From assembly GCA_964385175.1 (NCBI GenBank), contig CAYLNL010000001.1, positions 1-64,000 of the forward strand: a DNA stretch of 64,000 nt, written 5' to 3'. This DNA is from CAYLNL01 sp964385175 (GTDB lineage Bacteria > Bacteroidota > Bacteroidia > Flavobacteriales > Flavobacteriaceae). Of this stretch, positions 43,434 to 54,000 are shown piece by piece. The notes beneath the pieces are model-generated. The model was not told the origin of the DNA. It made no database searches and saw nothing but the letters and a program-made list of their open reading frames with translations. A program made the position numbers and the translations under genes. The stretch's first letter is position 1; every line of letters begins with the position of its first letter.

Positions 43434-43970
43434 ATGATACGACTTGAAAGATTTACGAATGAGCATTACGGCGATTTAATTGCGTGGGTGGTTAATACTG
43501 AAATATTAATGCAATTTGCGGGCGACGGGTTTGTATTTCCACTAACAGCGGAACAATTAGATGTGTATTTACAAGATAGGAACAGGCTGGCGTTTAGGGT
43601 GGTGAATGAAGAGACGAATTTACCTATAGGGCATTGTGAACTTTATCTGACGGAGGATTCTTTTAAACTGGCGAGGATTTTTATTGGCGATGAAAAAAAC
43701 CGTGGAAAGGGTTTTGGGCAAGAAATTATACGAAAACTGTTAGATTTTGGCTTTTCAAATTTTGACAGGACAAAGGCGGAGTTGAATGTTTTTGATTGGA
43801 ATGTACCGGCTGTGGAATGTTATAAAAAGGTTGGTTTTATAAGTAATTTTCACCAACCATTTAACAGGGAAATGAATGGCAGGACATGGGTTGTGATTAA
43901 CATGGTTTTTGATAAATCTAAGTGGGTTGTACCTTCAAAAAGAGCATATAACAAACCCTCATGGGGCTAA
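43434..43970 (+). CDS. GNAT-family N-acetyltransferase
   Basis: 178 residues: IRLERFTNEHYGDLIAWV at the start, FRVVNEETNLPIGHCELYL, then the acetyl-CoA loop region IFIGDEKNRGKGFGQEIIRK (R-G-x-G-x-G/A type) and NVFDWNVPAVECYKKVGF near the end. This is the RimJ/RimL-like subgroup pattern; substrate unknown. ATG ATG-free start at 43434 fits the family length. Confidence 0.88.
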   Translation: MIRLERFTNEHYGDLIAWVVNTEILMQFAGDGFVFPLTAEQLDVYLQDRNRLAFRVVNEETNLPIGHCELYLTEDSFKLARIFIGDEKNRGKGFGQEIIRKLLDFGFSNFDRTKAELNVFDWNVPAVECYKKVGFISNFHQPFNREMNGRTWVVINMVFDKSKWVVPSKRAYNKPSWG

Positions 43971-44003
43971 AGCGATTAAATCTTGTGTTATTTTATAGTA
44001 GAA

Positions 44004-44720
44004 TTATGTAGTAAGATTGCCAGAGGTATCTTCTTTAGCTTTTAGTTTTTTCATCAAATCTTCCAGGTAATCAATTTGAACTTCCTGGATTTCTAATAGC
44101 TTTTTGTTTTGATGAACCAGCAGGTGGTCTATTTTTTCGCTTAGTAATTTTATTTCCAGCTCGGCTTTTAGATTAATCTTATAATCGTGTTCCGCCCGTT
44201 GCCTGTCTTTTTGCTCCTGCCTATTTTGGCTCATCATTATAATAGGCGCCTGTATGGCAGCTAAGCAGGAAAGAATTAAATTTAGTAGAATAAACGGGTA
44301 TGGATCGAACGGTTTGGCCGCCAAAAACCAAATATTAACAAGTATCCACAAAACCAAGAATGAAAAAAAAGCGGTAATAAACGTCCAGCTACCGCCAAAG
44401 GAGGCTATTTTGTCGGCTAATTTCTCCCCCAGCGTTAAGTTAGTTTCTATTTCTTCTTGTATGTTTTCTGATAGTATTGAATTGTTACGTATAGCATTCA
44501 TCACATCCAGGTCAATAACCGCCAACTCACCCTTTTCCTGTTCCACCAGGTGGGTGAGGTAAAGCCGCCGGTAACGATTCAATTCCTCGATAGAAATAAA
44601 GTCATCGGCAGAAAAGTCAGGATATTCCGCTTGAATTAGTTTAAAAACTCCCTCCCGTATTTCCTGCCCTTTAATAGCTTCATCGGGCGTTATATCTTTT
44701 TTACTTATATGGCTGTACAT
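44004..44720 (-). CDS. DUF1003-family membrane protein
   Basis: 238 residues. Central DUF1003 core: LGEKLADKIASFGGSWTFIT, two transmembrane helices (FFSFLVLWILVNIWFLA and YPFILLNLILSCLAAIQAPI) and the typical IIMMSQNRQEQKDRQRAEHD, then a coiled-coil tail. Function of the family is not established. Length is normal. Confidence 0.88.
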   Translation of the reverse strand: MYSHISKKDITPDEAIKGQEIREGVFKLIQAEYPDFSADDFISIEELNRYRRLYLTHLVEQEKGELAVIDLDVMNAIRNNSILSENIQEEIETNLTLGEKLADKIASFGGSWTFITAFFSFLVLWILVNIWFLAAKPFDPYPFILLNLILSCLAAIQAPIIMMSQNRQEQKDRQRAEHDYKINLKAELEIKLLSEKIDHLLVHQNKKLLEIQEVQIDYLEDLMKKLKAKEDTSGNLTT

Positions 44721-45048
44721 TCTTTATGGGTTTTTAGATTGAAAGAACAACTATAAACCTGTAGTATAACGAAGATACAAAGTTATAGGCAAGACAGCAA
44801 GAGATGCTTTTCCATAACCGGGCTAATTTTCATAAAAGCCTCTCTGTTTTGATGGGAGCGGGTATGTGTTTTCCCTTATAGCAGCAATGACTTTGTTTTT
44901 ATACGAGATATTGTAAGCTTACGGGGGATAAAAAAGCAACGAAGAAAAATTAGTTACGCATGTATGGGCGCATACGTATGCGCGCAAGCCGCATGGCATA
45001 AGGCGCTCTCACTACAGGCAGGGGCTAAAAACTTCTTCTGTGCCCAAA
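44721..45048. other. Intergenic region without recognisable gene
   Basis: 328 bases between DUF1003 and the YdeI-like gene. I see no gene, RNA or clear repeat; an open plus-strand frame starting here runs into the antisense of the YdeI-like gene and is not supported. Confidence 0.4.
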
Positions 45049-45645
45049 TCAGCGTTTTTTATAGCGGTCATGTAAACCAATGCCCTGCATTATCATGGGT
45101 TTTATTTTTTCCAGCCGCTTTTGTTTGGTTTCGGGTTGCTTACCTTCCTGCACATGTGCGGCATATTCTTTCTGTTGGTACTTTGAAAGTGTATGGAATG
45201 CCTCATGCAGCCGCTCATCTTCTGCAAGCGCCTTTTCCAATTCAGCGGGAATGTTCCAAGCGCTATCACGTGAAAATACCACCCTTTTCCCTTCCCGCTC
45301 ATTTTGTATTGCCTCTTCCAGGTAGGCTAAAATTTTTTCACGACTTATCTCACTACTATTTTTAAAGCGCCATTGCCGCATCGCTTTGGTTTTTCCTTCC
45401 TGTGCATTTACGAGCACCCCATACACATCTTTCAATAACGCCCCGTTAAAAAACCAAATGCTGGTATAATTCTTAAATGCCGCTAACCCTGCTATGTTTT
45501 TTCCCCGCAGGGTATAAACAGGCGCTCCCCATTTTATGGTCTCCTCTAACCCGGTTTCCAGGAAAATCGTACGCAACAATTTCAACTCACTTTCCCACTG
45601 GGGGTTTTTAGCAATGTACCCATCAACCGAAGCTGTTTTTTCCAT
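45049..45645 (-). CDS. YdeI-family protein (DUF1801 plus OmdA-like C-terminus)
   Basis: 198 residues. N-terminal DUF1801 part (LRTIFLETGLEETIKWGAPV, NIAGLAAFKNYTSIWFFNG) and C-terminal bacteriocin-protection (YdeI/OmdA-like) part (IPAELEKALAEDERLHEAFH, then KYQQKEYAAHV and KRLEKIKPMI). Proteins of this type have been linked to resistance against antimicrobial peptides, but the mechanism is uncertain. Confidence 0.87.
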   Translation of the reverse strand: MEKTASVDGYIAKNPQWESELKLLRTIFLETGLEETIKWGAPVYTLRGKNIAGLAAFKNYTSIWFFNGALLKDVYGVLVNAQEGKTKAMRQWRFKNSSEISREKILAYLEEAIQNEREGKRVVFSRDSAWNIPAELEKALAEDERLHEAFHTLSKYQQKEYAAHVQEGKQPETKQKRLEKIKPMIMQGIGLHDRYKKR

Positions 45646-45670
45646 ATCCTTGTTTTTAAACAGTCAATTT

Positions 45671-46619
45671 CTAAGCCCGTTCCATAGTATCCTCAACCGG
45701 TAATACTTTCCCGAATAATTTTTCCCGCCAATTACCCCATTTATATTTTCGGGCGAAGATAAATAACAGTACAGGATAGAGGATGAAAAGCGAAATAAAA
45801 ATTTCCTTCCCGGCAGAAGGTTCTGAAATATCTTTTAGAACAGAATGGGTTTGAAACACCGTCCAATCGGAGGTAACAAGAAGCGCCGTTACCAGGTTAT
45901 TAGCGGCGTGGAAACCCAGCGCCAACTCCAGCCCTTCGCTCATTAGGGTAATAACCGCCAGGAACAAACCAGAGCCTATATAGGCGATTAAAACCACATA
46001 GCCCATTTTTTGAATTTCCGGATTAAAAGCGTGCATGAGGCCAAACAAGAGAGAAGTGCCAAAAAGCGGCGCCCATCGATTCTTAGCCGCCGCCCCTATA
46101 CCTTGCAGTAAATATCCACGGAACAGGTACTCTTCAAAACTAGTTTGAACAGGAATAAGGAGCGCCGCTATCAAAAACATAAGTAAGAAAGGAAGCAGCT
46201 TAAAATTAAAAATATAATCTTCGGGCGAAAGCATATAATCTGTACCTATCAAAACTGTTGTGAGCCCCCCCCCCCCATAATAGGAAAGAGAAAACTATTT
46301 TTTTAAAATCTAATCGCTGAGTGGCAGAGTGAAGGGTTTTAAACGGTTGCCGGTGCACCCATTTTACCCAAACTATTAAACCCGCCGTGCCTATTGCAAA
46401 AGGAATAAGTATAAGCACAAGGAACACATTAGGTTCAAAAAATGAGGCAATCTCCCATTCATTTTCCAGGTCTATGGATGCGCCCTGGAACGCTTTTATA
46501 CCTATGGCTATCATCAACGGCACAGAGCCTATAACCTGAGATCCTATGAACACTACCAAAAAACCCAGCAGATACCTCCAGAAATCATGCTTAAACCGAA
46601 AAACCTGCGCTATATACAT
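45671..46619 (-). pseudogene. CPBP-family intramembrane protease, frame broken at a C12 tract
   Basis: Two frames together give one protein of ~315 residues. The first (46619 to the tract) has membrane helices (YLLGFLVVFIGSQVIGSVPL) and reaches FSFLLWGGG. With 11 instead of 12 C (46265-46276) it would continue into LTTVLIGTDYMLSPEDYIF and the second part. This contains the CPBP motifs TSFEEYLFRGYLLQG (EExxxR) and LLFGLMHAFNP (FxxxH). These are intramembrane metalloproteases of the CAAX/abortive-infection family. As read the active-site half is cut off from the start. It may be phase-variable, broken, or a counting error in the assembly. Confidence 0.8.
46265..46276 (-). repeat. Poly-G tract (C12 on the plus strand), frame-breaking as read
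   Basis: Twelve consecutive C on the plus strand within the CPBP protease gene; eleven or fourteen would give an open frame. Confidence 0.95.
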
Positions 46620-46769
46620 TATGCTCGCTTTGTTGATTAAAAATACTATTTATATTTTATATATTCCACTATAACTGCAAAGGCTAAATGAGTCAGATTC
46701 AGAGGTAAATGGCTGTTGAGTTATAGGTTATTCAGGCTAAACGCCCATATCTTCTTGCTAAAATTTCCC

Positions 46770-46900
46770 GTACTTCCTGGTTCTCCCTTCGGCTTCGCTC
46801 CCTTCAACTATGTTCAGGACAGGCAGGCGAGTGTTCTTGGTTCTCCCTTCGGCTTCGCTCAGGGCGAGTGTTCTTGGTTCTTGGCTCTTGGTTCTACTTA
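46770..46900. repeat. Tandem copies of a CTTCGGCTTCGCTC-type dispersed repeat
   Basis: TTCTCCCTTCGGCTTCGCTC occurs twice within ~60 bases (near 46780 and 46840), each followed by or preceded by AGTGTTCTTGGTTCT. The same element with one change (TCCCTTCGACTTCGCTC) lies near 17190. No gene is seen in 46620-46925. Confidence 0.75.
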
Positions 46901-46925
46901 TGGTTATCCATATTCTTTACTCTAT

Positions 46926-47396
46926 TTAGAAAAGCGACGATTGGAGAGAAGGCGATTCATGCTCCAGGAGCCATTTTTTTCGCCATAATCCCCCCGCATA
47001 CCCTACGAGAGAACCATCGCTCCCTATCACCCGGTGACAGGGAATCACAATCCACAAAGGGTTCTTCCCATTAGCCGCAGCCACTGCCCGAATAGCCTTC
47101 TCATCGCCCAGTTTGCGGGAAAGCTCTAAATAACTCATAGTCTTTCCATGAGGAATGTTGAGGAGTTCGTCCCATACCCGCTTCTGGAAATCAGTGCCAT
47201 CGGGATGCAACGGTAAATCAAAAGTCTTTCTCACCCCTTCAAAATATTCATGTAGTTGATACACACAATCTTGCAGCGTTTCTGGGATAACCGCAGAAAC
47301 AACCCCTTCATCTAAGACAGAGATAGATTCAATTCCCTTTTCATCACCCTGAATTTGCGCTACACCAATAGGCGTTTTAATAAAAACCGTTTCCAC
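46926..47396 (-). CDS. ogt: Methylated-DNA--protein-cysteine methyltransferase
   Basis: 156 residues. It removes O6-alkyl groups from guanine by transfer to its own Cys. The acceptor motif is present as WIVIPCHRVIGSDGSLVGYA and the helix-turn-helix part as FQKRVWDELLNIPHGKTMSY. Length fits Ogt-type proteins. The exact gene name among ogt/ada-type enzymes is by convention. Confidence 0.92.
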   Translation of the reverse strand: METVFIKTPIGVAQIQGDEKGIESISVLDEGVVSAVIPETLQDCVYQLHEYFEGVRKTFDLPLHPDGTDFQKRVWDELLNIPHGKTMSYLELSRKLGDEKAIRAVAAANGKNPLWIVIPCHRVIGSDGSLVGYAGGLWRKKWLLEHESPSLQSSLF

Positions 47397-47431
47397 AGAA
47401 ATACAATCTAATTTTCAAAAATAAATAATAA

Positions 47432-48415
47432 TCATGATTTTCTACAAAGCAATTTCGCTGCTTCCTTGGCGAAATAAGTAGCTATTATAGCTGCCCCCGC
47501 TCTTTTAAGAGCGGTGAGATGCTCTAATAGCGCCGCATCATGGTCTATCCAACCCTTTTCAGCCGCCGCTTTAATCATAGCGTATTCCCCGCTCACCTGG
47601 TAAACAGCTACCGGAACCAATACCGCATTTTTGATTTCCCGAACAATATCTAAATATGCTATTCCCGGTTTCACCATAACCATATCTGCTCCTTCCTCTA
47701 TATCCTGTAGCGCTTCCCGGAGCGCTTCTTTTCTATTTGCCATATCCATCTGGTACGTTTTCTTATCTCCAAAACCCGGGGCGCTATCCAGTGCATCGCG
47801 GAAAGGACCATACAGTGCAGAAGCATATTTAGCGCTATAACTCATAATTCCTATACCTGTAAACCCAGCCCTATCTAACGCCTCTCGTATGCGTAGCACC
47901 CGCCCATCCATCATATCGCTCGGCGCCACCCAATCGGCGCCCGCAGCTGCATGCGATACACTCATCTCCCCTAAAACCGCTACGGTAGCATCATTCAAAA
48001 TACACCCATTTTCCACAATCCCATCATGCCCGTAAGACGAATATGGGTCTAACGCCACATCGGTCATCACCAACATTTCCGGGAGCGCATTTTTGAGCGC
48101 TTTCACCGCCCGTTGCATCAACCCCTCCGGGTTCAGCGCCTCCGTTCCCCGGTTATCTTTAAGCCCTTCTGGCACCTTGGCAAACAACAACACCCCTTTT
48201 ATGCCAAGTAACCACAACTGGTGCGCCTCTGCCACCATAGCATCTACGCTCAATCGGAAATAATTGGGCATAGAAGGAATTTCTTCCCGAATATTTTTTC
48301 CCTCCACCACAAAAAGCGGCGCCAAAAAATCTTGCGAGCTCAGAACCGTTTCCCGAACCATCTGGCGAATGGCTTCGCTGTTTCGTAATCTTCGGTTTCG
48401 TTGTAGCGGAAACAT
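47432..48415 (-). CDS. hemB: Delta-aminolevulinic acid dehydratase (porphobilinogen synthase)
   Basis: 327 residues, joining two 5-aminolevulinates to porphobilinogen in haem synthesis. The two Schiff-base lysines are in MSYSAKYASALYGPFRDAL and MVMVKPGIAYLDIV; ADWVAPSDMMDGRVLRIREA and VYQVSGEYAMIKAAAEKGW are also characteristic. A TATCTTTG box lies 27 bases upstream of the start. Confidence 0.95.
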   Translation of the reverse strand: MFPLQRNRRLRNSEAIRQMVRETVLSSQDFLAPLFVVEGKNIREEIPSMPNYFRLSVDAMVAEAHQLWLLGIKGVLLFAKVPEGLKDNRGTEALNPEGLMQRAVKALKNALPEMLVMTDVALDPYSSYGHDGIVENGCILNDATVAVLGEMSVSHAAAGADWVAPSDMMDGRVLRIREALDRAGFTGIGIMSYSAKYASALYGPFRDALDSAPGFGDKKTYQMDMANRKEALREALQDIEEGADMVMVKPGIAYLDIVREIKNAVLVPVAVYQVSGEYAMIKAAAEKGWIDHDAALLEHLTALKRAGAAIIATYFAKEAAKLLCRKS

Positions 48416-48441
48416 ATTTCAGTTAAAAAATAATGAGGTTG

Positions 48442-48449
48442 CAAAGATA
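48442..48449 (-). promoter_or_regulatory. Possible -7 promoter element of hemB
   Basis: TATCTTTG on the minus strand matches TAnnTTTG and lies 27 bases upstream of the hemB start. No clear TTG element at the usual distance. Confidence 0.5.
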
Positions 48450-48522
48450 ATGCGATAGCATATTAAAAAACACACCTATTCTGTGAAATACCGTATCTTT
48501 CGGGAAGATAGCCATACTTTAA

Positions 48523-49239
48523 ATGAAAAAATCCATTTACAACGAGGCTTTTATAGCCAATTTGTTCAACCAAATGAGCGGTTCCTATAAAAATATGAAC
48601 AGTCTTGCCTCACTGGGTTTCTATCCCTTATGGAGGCGCCGCGCCATAGAAAAAATGCGGCTAAAGGAAGGCGAAGCGGTTACCGATTTGCTCACCGGCT
48701 CAGGAGAATGCTGGAAACACATCCTGGATAAAATAGGTTTTTCCGGGAAACTCACCGCTTTAGATTTTTCAGAAGGCATGCTTCACCGGGCACGATTTCG
48801 GAGAGAACAATATGTTACCCATACTATTGAAATTTTAGCGGAAAACGTTTTTAAAAACTCTATTCCCGCCCAATCGCAAGATGTTGTTATTTGCGCCTAT
48901 GGCATTAAAACGTTTACGCCAGAACAACTGGCAGATTTTGCAGAAGAAATTCACCGTATTTTAAAACCTTGCGGGCGGTTTAGCCTTGTGGAGGTTTTAA
49001 CGCCTCCTAATAAATGGCTGCGAAAGCTATACTTTTTTTATCTCTCACGGGTGATGCCGTTCTTAGCCTACATACTCTCTGGCAATGCAAAAAGCCACGG
49101 GTTGCTGCGGGTTTATACAGAGAACTTTAAAACCCCTTGTTTACTTATGTCTTTATTAACTGAAAAAGGATTTGTGGTAACTCAACAAAATTGTTTTTAC
49201 GGCTGCGCAGGAATTATTTACGGAACCCGTGCAGGATGA
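48523..49239 (+). CDS. UbiE/class I SAM-dependent methyltransferase
   Basis: 238 residues. SAM-binding pattern: EGEAVTDLLTGSGECWKHI (motif I, with LTGSGE replacing the usual GxGxG), KLTALDFSEGMLHRAR, DVVICAYGIKTFTPEQL and a late HRILKPCGRFSLVEVLTP. The overall layout resembles UbiE/MenG-type methyltransferases acting on quinones, but the motif differs and the substrate is open. Confidence 0.8.
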   Translation: MKKSIYNEAFIANLFNQMSGSYKNMNSLASLGFYPLWRRRAIEKMRLKEGEAVTDLLTGSGECWKHILDKIGFSGKLTALDFSEGMLHRARFRREQYVTHTIEILAENVFKNSIPAQSQDVVICAYGIKTFTPEQLADFAEEIHRILKPCGRFSLVEVLTPPNKWLRKLYFFYLSRVMPFLAYILSGNAKSHGLLRVYTENFKTPCLLMSLLTEKGFVVTQQNCFYGCAGIIYGTRAG

Positions 49240-49264
49240 ATTCACCTGAGTGGTCTGAAAAATA

Positions 49265-49272
49265 TATCTTTG
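49265..49272 (+). promoter_or_regulatory. Possible -7 promoter element of the ABC ATPase gene
   Basis: TATCTTTG four bases before the start codon ATG 49277, which would give an almost leaderless message. No TTG element is evident at 17-23 bases upstream. Confidence 0.4.
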
Positions 49273-49276
49273 CAAT

Positions 49277-50965
49277 ATGCCCCCAGAACTGCTCACACTT
49301 CGCAACCTGTCTATCTCCTTTAAGACAGATACAGGTTTCCACACAGTGATAAAAAATACCTCTTTTTCACTCTATCCCAATGAAATAGTGGGTGTTGTAG
49401 GAGAATCGGGCAGTGGAAAATCGGTAACCTCACTGGCTGTTATAGGTTTGTTACCCGGTAAAATTTCCCGCATCGAGGCAGGGGAAATTTGGTTTTCAGG
49501 AAAAAACCTTCTCCAATCTTCTCAAAAAGCTATGCAACGCCTTCGCGGAAAGGAAATGAGCATGATTTTCCAGGAGCCTATGAGTTCCCTCAACCCTTCC
49601 CTTACCTGTGGTTTCCAGGTGGCAGAAGTGTTGCTACAACACAAAATGTCCTCGCCTAAAGAGGTGAAGCAAACCGTTTGCACCCTCTTTGAAAAGGTGA
49701 AATTGCCAGATGTTGAGCGCATTTTTAAAAGCTATCCCCACCAGTTGAGCGGCGGACAGAAGCAACGGGTTATGATTGCGATGGCAATAGCCTGTAAACC
49801 AAAAATTCTTATTGCCGATGAGCCTACCACGGCCCTGGATGTTACCGTACAAAGAGAAGTGATAGCCTTGTTAAAAGAATTGCAGCAGGAAACCGGGATG
49901 AGTATTTTGTTTATCTCGCACGACCTTTCGCTGGTTGCCGAAATAGCCCAGCGAGTGATAGTGATGTATAAAGGAGAAGTGGTGGAGCAGGGAAAAACTG
50001 CTTCCGTTTTCCTTACCCCTCAACATCCCTATACCCAGGCGCTGGTGAATGCCAAACCATCGTTAACTCACCGGCTGAGGCGATTGCCCACCATACAGGA
50101 TTTCTTGAACCTCACTTTTCAGCCTGCCATTATTACAAAAGAGCAACGACAAGCCCATCATCTTGCCATGTATGCAAAACCGCCCTTGCTGGAGGTAGTG
50201 AACATAGAGAAAGAATATATGCTACATGCCGGGTTTTTTAAGGAGAAACAATTTTTTAAAGCAGTAAACCAGGTAAGTTTTAAACTTTATGAAGGCGAAA
50301 CGTTAGGGCTGGTAGGCGAAAGCGGCTGTGGCAAATCTACTCTTGGCAGGGTTATTTTGCAGTTAGACAGGGCTACGGCGGGGAGCATTTTTTACAAGGG
50401 TACCGATATAACCCGTCTTTCCGGGCGTAAGCTACGAGTGTTGCGAAAGGAAATCCAGATTATTTTTCAAGACCCGTATGCCTCGCTAAACCCCAGGATT
50501 ACAGTAGGGGAGGCTATTGTAGAACCCATGAGCGTTCATGGTTTATATAAAAATGCCGCCCAGCGAAAAGAACAAATGTGGCAACTGCTGGAGCGGGTGG
50601 GGCTCATGCGCGAGCACGCAAGCCGTTATCCCCATGAGTTTAGCGGCGGGCAACGGCAACGCATTGGTATTGCCAGGGCTATTGCTTTACAGCCCCGTCT
50701 TATTATCTGCGATGAGTCGGTTTCGGCTTTAGATATTTCGGTACAAGCCCAGGTATTGAACTTACTGAATGAATTGAAAGAATTGTATGGATTTACTTAT
50801 ATTTTTATTTCTCACGATGTAGCGGTAGTAAAATATATGGCAGACCAGTTGCTGGTAATGAACCGGGGGGCTATTGAAGAATGGGGCGATGCGGATGTTG
50901 TATATGAAAACCCGCAAACCGAATATGCCCGAAAACTCATCGCTTCCATCCCTAAAGGAATGTAG
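49277..50965 (+). CDS. Peptide-type ABC transporter ATPase with two nucleotide-binding domains
   Basis: 562 residues, two fused ATP-binding domains as in the YejF/GsiA type. Domain 1: Walker A VGESGSGKSVTS (~residue 40), signature HQLSGGQKQRVMIAMA, Walker B ILIADEPTTALDVT. Domain 2: LVGESGCGKSTLGR (~350), EFSGGQRQRIGIARA, LIICDESVSALDISVQ. Each is followed by the oligopeptide-specific C-terminal extension (YTQALVNAKPSL). It would energise import of peptides or nickel-like ligands. No permease or binding-protein genes are next to it. Confidence 0.92.
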   Translation: MPPELLTLRNLSISFKTDTGFHTVIKNTSFSLYPNEIVGVVGESGSGKSVTSLAVIGLLPGKISRIEAGEIWFSGKNLLQSSQKAMQRLRGKEMSMIFQEPMSSLNPSLTCGFQVAEVLLQHKMSSPKEVKQTVCTLFEKVKLPDVERIFKSYPHQLSGGQKQRVMIAMAIACKPKILIADEPTTALDVTVQREVIALLKELQQETGMSILFISHDLSLVAEIAQRVIVMYKGEVVEQGKTASVFLTPQHPYTQALVNAKPSLTHRLRRLPTIQDFLNLTFQPAIITKEQRQAHHLAMYAKPPLLEVVNIEKEYMLHAGFFKEKQFFKAVNQVSFKLYEGETLGLVGESGCGKSTLGRVILQLDRATAGSIFYKGTDITRLSGRKLRVLRKEIQIIFQDPYASLNPRITVGEAIVEPMSVHGLYKNAAQRKEQMWQLLERVGLMREHASRYPHEFSGGQRQRIGIARAIALQPRLIICDESVSALDISVQAQVLNLLNELKELYGFTYIFISHDVAVVKYMADQLLVMNRGAIEEWGDADVVYENPQTEYARKLIASIPKGM

Positions 50966-51074
50966 AGACGCTATTAAGATAAGGTAAAAATGTTAAAAAA
51001 GCAGAAACATTTGTTCTTTTCTTCTCAATTCACTTACATTTATCACCGCTAATTAAAATCATTTATATCATAGT

Positions 51075-54000
51075 ATGAAAATCCGATTTTTACTCGCCTT
51101 GGCCTTTTGTTATAGCTATACCCTTTTTTCCCAGGAATATTTTCCCAAGAATGATGGGGTTAAAAGTGAAAACACCAACTACACTGCCTTTACCAATGCC
51201 AAAATATATGTAACTCCTACCAAGGTTATTGAAAAAGGCATTCTGTTGATAGGAAAAGGAAAAGTAATTGCCTCTGGCGCATCTGTATCCATCCCCCCAA
51301 ATACAGAGGTCATAGATTTGGAAGGGAAATATATCTATCCCTCTTTTATTGATTTGTACACCGATTTTGGAGTAGATAAGCCCCGGCGGGAAAGTGATGG
51401 CAGGCGGTCTCCTCAATACGATGCCTCGCGCGAGGGGTTTTACTGGAACGACCACGTTATGCCCGAAAATAATGCGGTTGATAAGTTTCGGTTTGATGAT
51501 AAAAAAGCTAAAGAACTCCTGGAAGCAGGCTTTGGAGTAGTGAATGCGCATATCCCTGACGGGATTGTGAGGGGTTCGAGCGTGCTGGTAGCGTTGAATA
51601 TGCAAACCAATAACAACAAACGCATCCTGGAACAACGCGCAGCTCAACACCTATCGTTCTCCAGGAGCATCGCCTCCCGCCAAAACTACCCCACCTCGCT
51701 TATGGGCGCCATGGCGCTGCTGAGGCAGCTATACCACGATGCCCGCTGGTATGAGGCGGGAAACTCGCCTACCCGTGATTTCTCCATAGAAGCCTTGCTG
51801 AAAAATAGAAACCTGCCCCAGATAATGGAGGCGAATGATAAGTTGAATGACCTGAGAGCTTATAAAATAGCGAGTGAATTTAACCTCAACTACCTTATTA
51901 AAGGAGGCGGAAATGAATTTGAACGAATACGGGAAGTAGCCGCTACAAAGGCTTCTTTCATTATCCCGGTTGATTTCCCTGAACCGTATGACGTGGCAGA
52001 CCCATACCAGGCTTCTAAAATATCTTTGGCCGATATGCGGCTTTGGAACCAGGCGCCATACAACCTTAAAGCGCTGGCAGATACTGGAGTAACCTTTGCC
52101 CTAACAACTTCGGGGTTAAAAACTACCAGCGATTTTAAAACAAATCTTCTCCGAGCCATAGCTTACGGTTTTGACAAAACCAGGGCGCTGGAAGCGTTAA
52201 CTATTATACCGGCGAATCTTATTCGCAAAAGTAATGAGTTGGGAAGCCTCAGAAATGGCAGTTATGCCAATTTCCTGGTTACCTCTGGCGATGTATTTGA
52301 GAAAGAGACCATTCTCTACGAAAACTGGGTGCAGGGACAAAAATATACTGTAAACGATAAAGATACCAAAGATATTCGGGGCAACTATCAAGTGAGCATG
52401 GCGGGGATGCGATATGAGTTGACGATTTCTGGCGAACTGGAAAAACTCCAGTCTGAAATAAAGGCAGATTCTGTGAAACTAACCTCCAAAATAAACTATG
52501 CCGATGGTTGGCTGAATCTTTTCTTTACGCCTGCGGGTAAAGATAAAACGCAGTTTGTTCGGTTAACCGCTTTTGTTATCTCTGAAACTAACCTTACCGG
52601 TAAGGCCATACTTGCAGATGGAAATGAGGTTTCATGGCAGGCGGAGAAAAAACCTTCTGATAAAAAAGAAAGCAATACGCCTAAAAAATCAGAAGACCCG
52701 GCGCCTAAGCTTTCCCCTATAACCTATCCTAACAAGGCTTTTGGGTATGCGGCGCTACCAGTCCCTCAAACTACCCTCTTTAAAAATGCCACTGTGTGGA
52801 CGGGGGAAGATGTAGGGATTTTACAAAATACCGATGTGCTGGTGCGAAACGGCAAAATAGCCCAGGTAGGCAATAATCTTGCCGACCGTGATGCCGTGGT
52901 CATAGACGCTACGGGCAAATACCTCACCGCAGGTATTATAGATGAACATTCACATATTGCCACGGCGGCTGTGAACGAGGCAGGGCACAACTCATCTGCA
53001 GAGGTAACTATAGAAGATGTGGTGAACTCAGAAGACATTAATATTTACCGGAATCTTTCCGGCGGAGTTACCGCCATTCAAATCCTACACGGTTCGGCTA
53101 ACCCCATCGGTGGCCGCTCGGCGATTATTAAACTTAAATGGGGAGAAAACCCGGAAAACCTCCTCTTAAAAAACCGCCCAAAATTCATAAAATTTGCGCT
53201 CGGCGAAAATGTAAAACAATCTAACTGGGGTGCCACGGAAACCGTGCGCTTCCCGCAGACGCGCATGGGCGTGGAGCAGGTGTACATGGATTATTTTCAA
53301 CGGGCGAAAACCTACGGCGAGCAATGGAAACGCTATAATGCTCTCCCTGCCCGCGAAAAAGCCAAAACAGCGCAGCCGCGCTATGATATGGAAATGGAAA
53401 CGCTCTATGAAATTCTCGCCAAAGAACGGTTTATAACCTGCCACTCCTACGTGCAAAGCGAAATAAACATGCTCATGAAAGTAGCCGAAAAATTCGGGTT
53501 CAACATCAATACCTTTACCCATATTTTAGAGGGGTATAAGGTGGCCGATAAAATGGCAAAGCATGGCGCAGGAGGCTCTACTTTTTCAGATTGGTGGGCC
53601 TATAAATATGAAGTATATGACGCCATTCCCTACAATGCAGCTATTATGCACAGCCAGGGAGTTACAGTGGCTATCAACTCAGATGATGCTGAAATGTCTC
53701 GTCGGCTCAACCAGGAAGCCGCTAAAACAATGAAATATGGAGGAGTAAACCAGGAAGAAGCATGGAAGTTTGTAACCCTGAACCCTGCCAAATTATTGCA
53801 CCTGGATGATAGGATGGGCAGCATAAAAATTGGTAAAGACGCCGATTTGGTGCTGTGGAACGAAAACCCACTTTCGGTATATGCAGTGGCTGAAAAAACA
53901 ATGATAGACGGGGCTATTTATTATGATTATGAAGGGATGAAAGTATTAGAAAAACAAAATGAGCAGCAACGCAATGAACTCATCCAGCAACAACTCGCAG

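Noticed and set aside
44964..45365. 133-codon plus-strand frame
   Set aside because: Mostly antisense to the YdeI-like gene; no family pattern.
46716..46988. 90-codon plus-strand frame with GSPFGFA repeats
   Set aside because: A translation of the CTTCGGCTTCGCTC dispersed repeats, not a protein gene.
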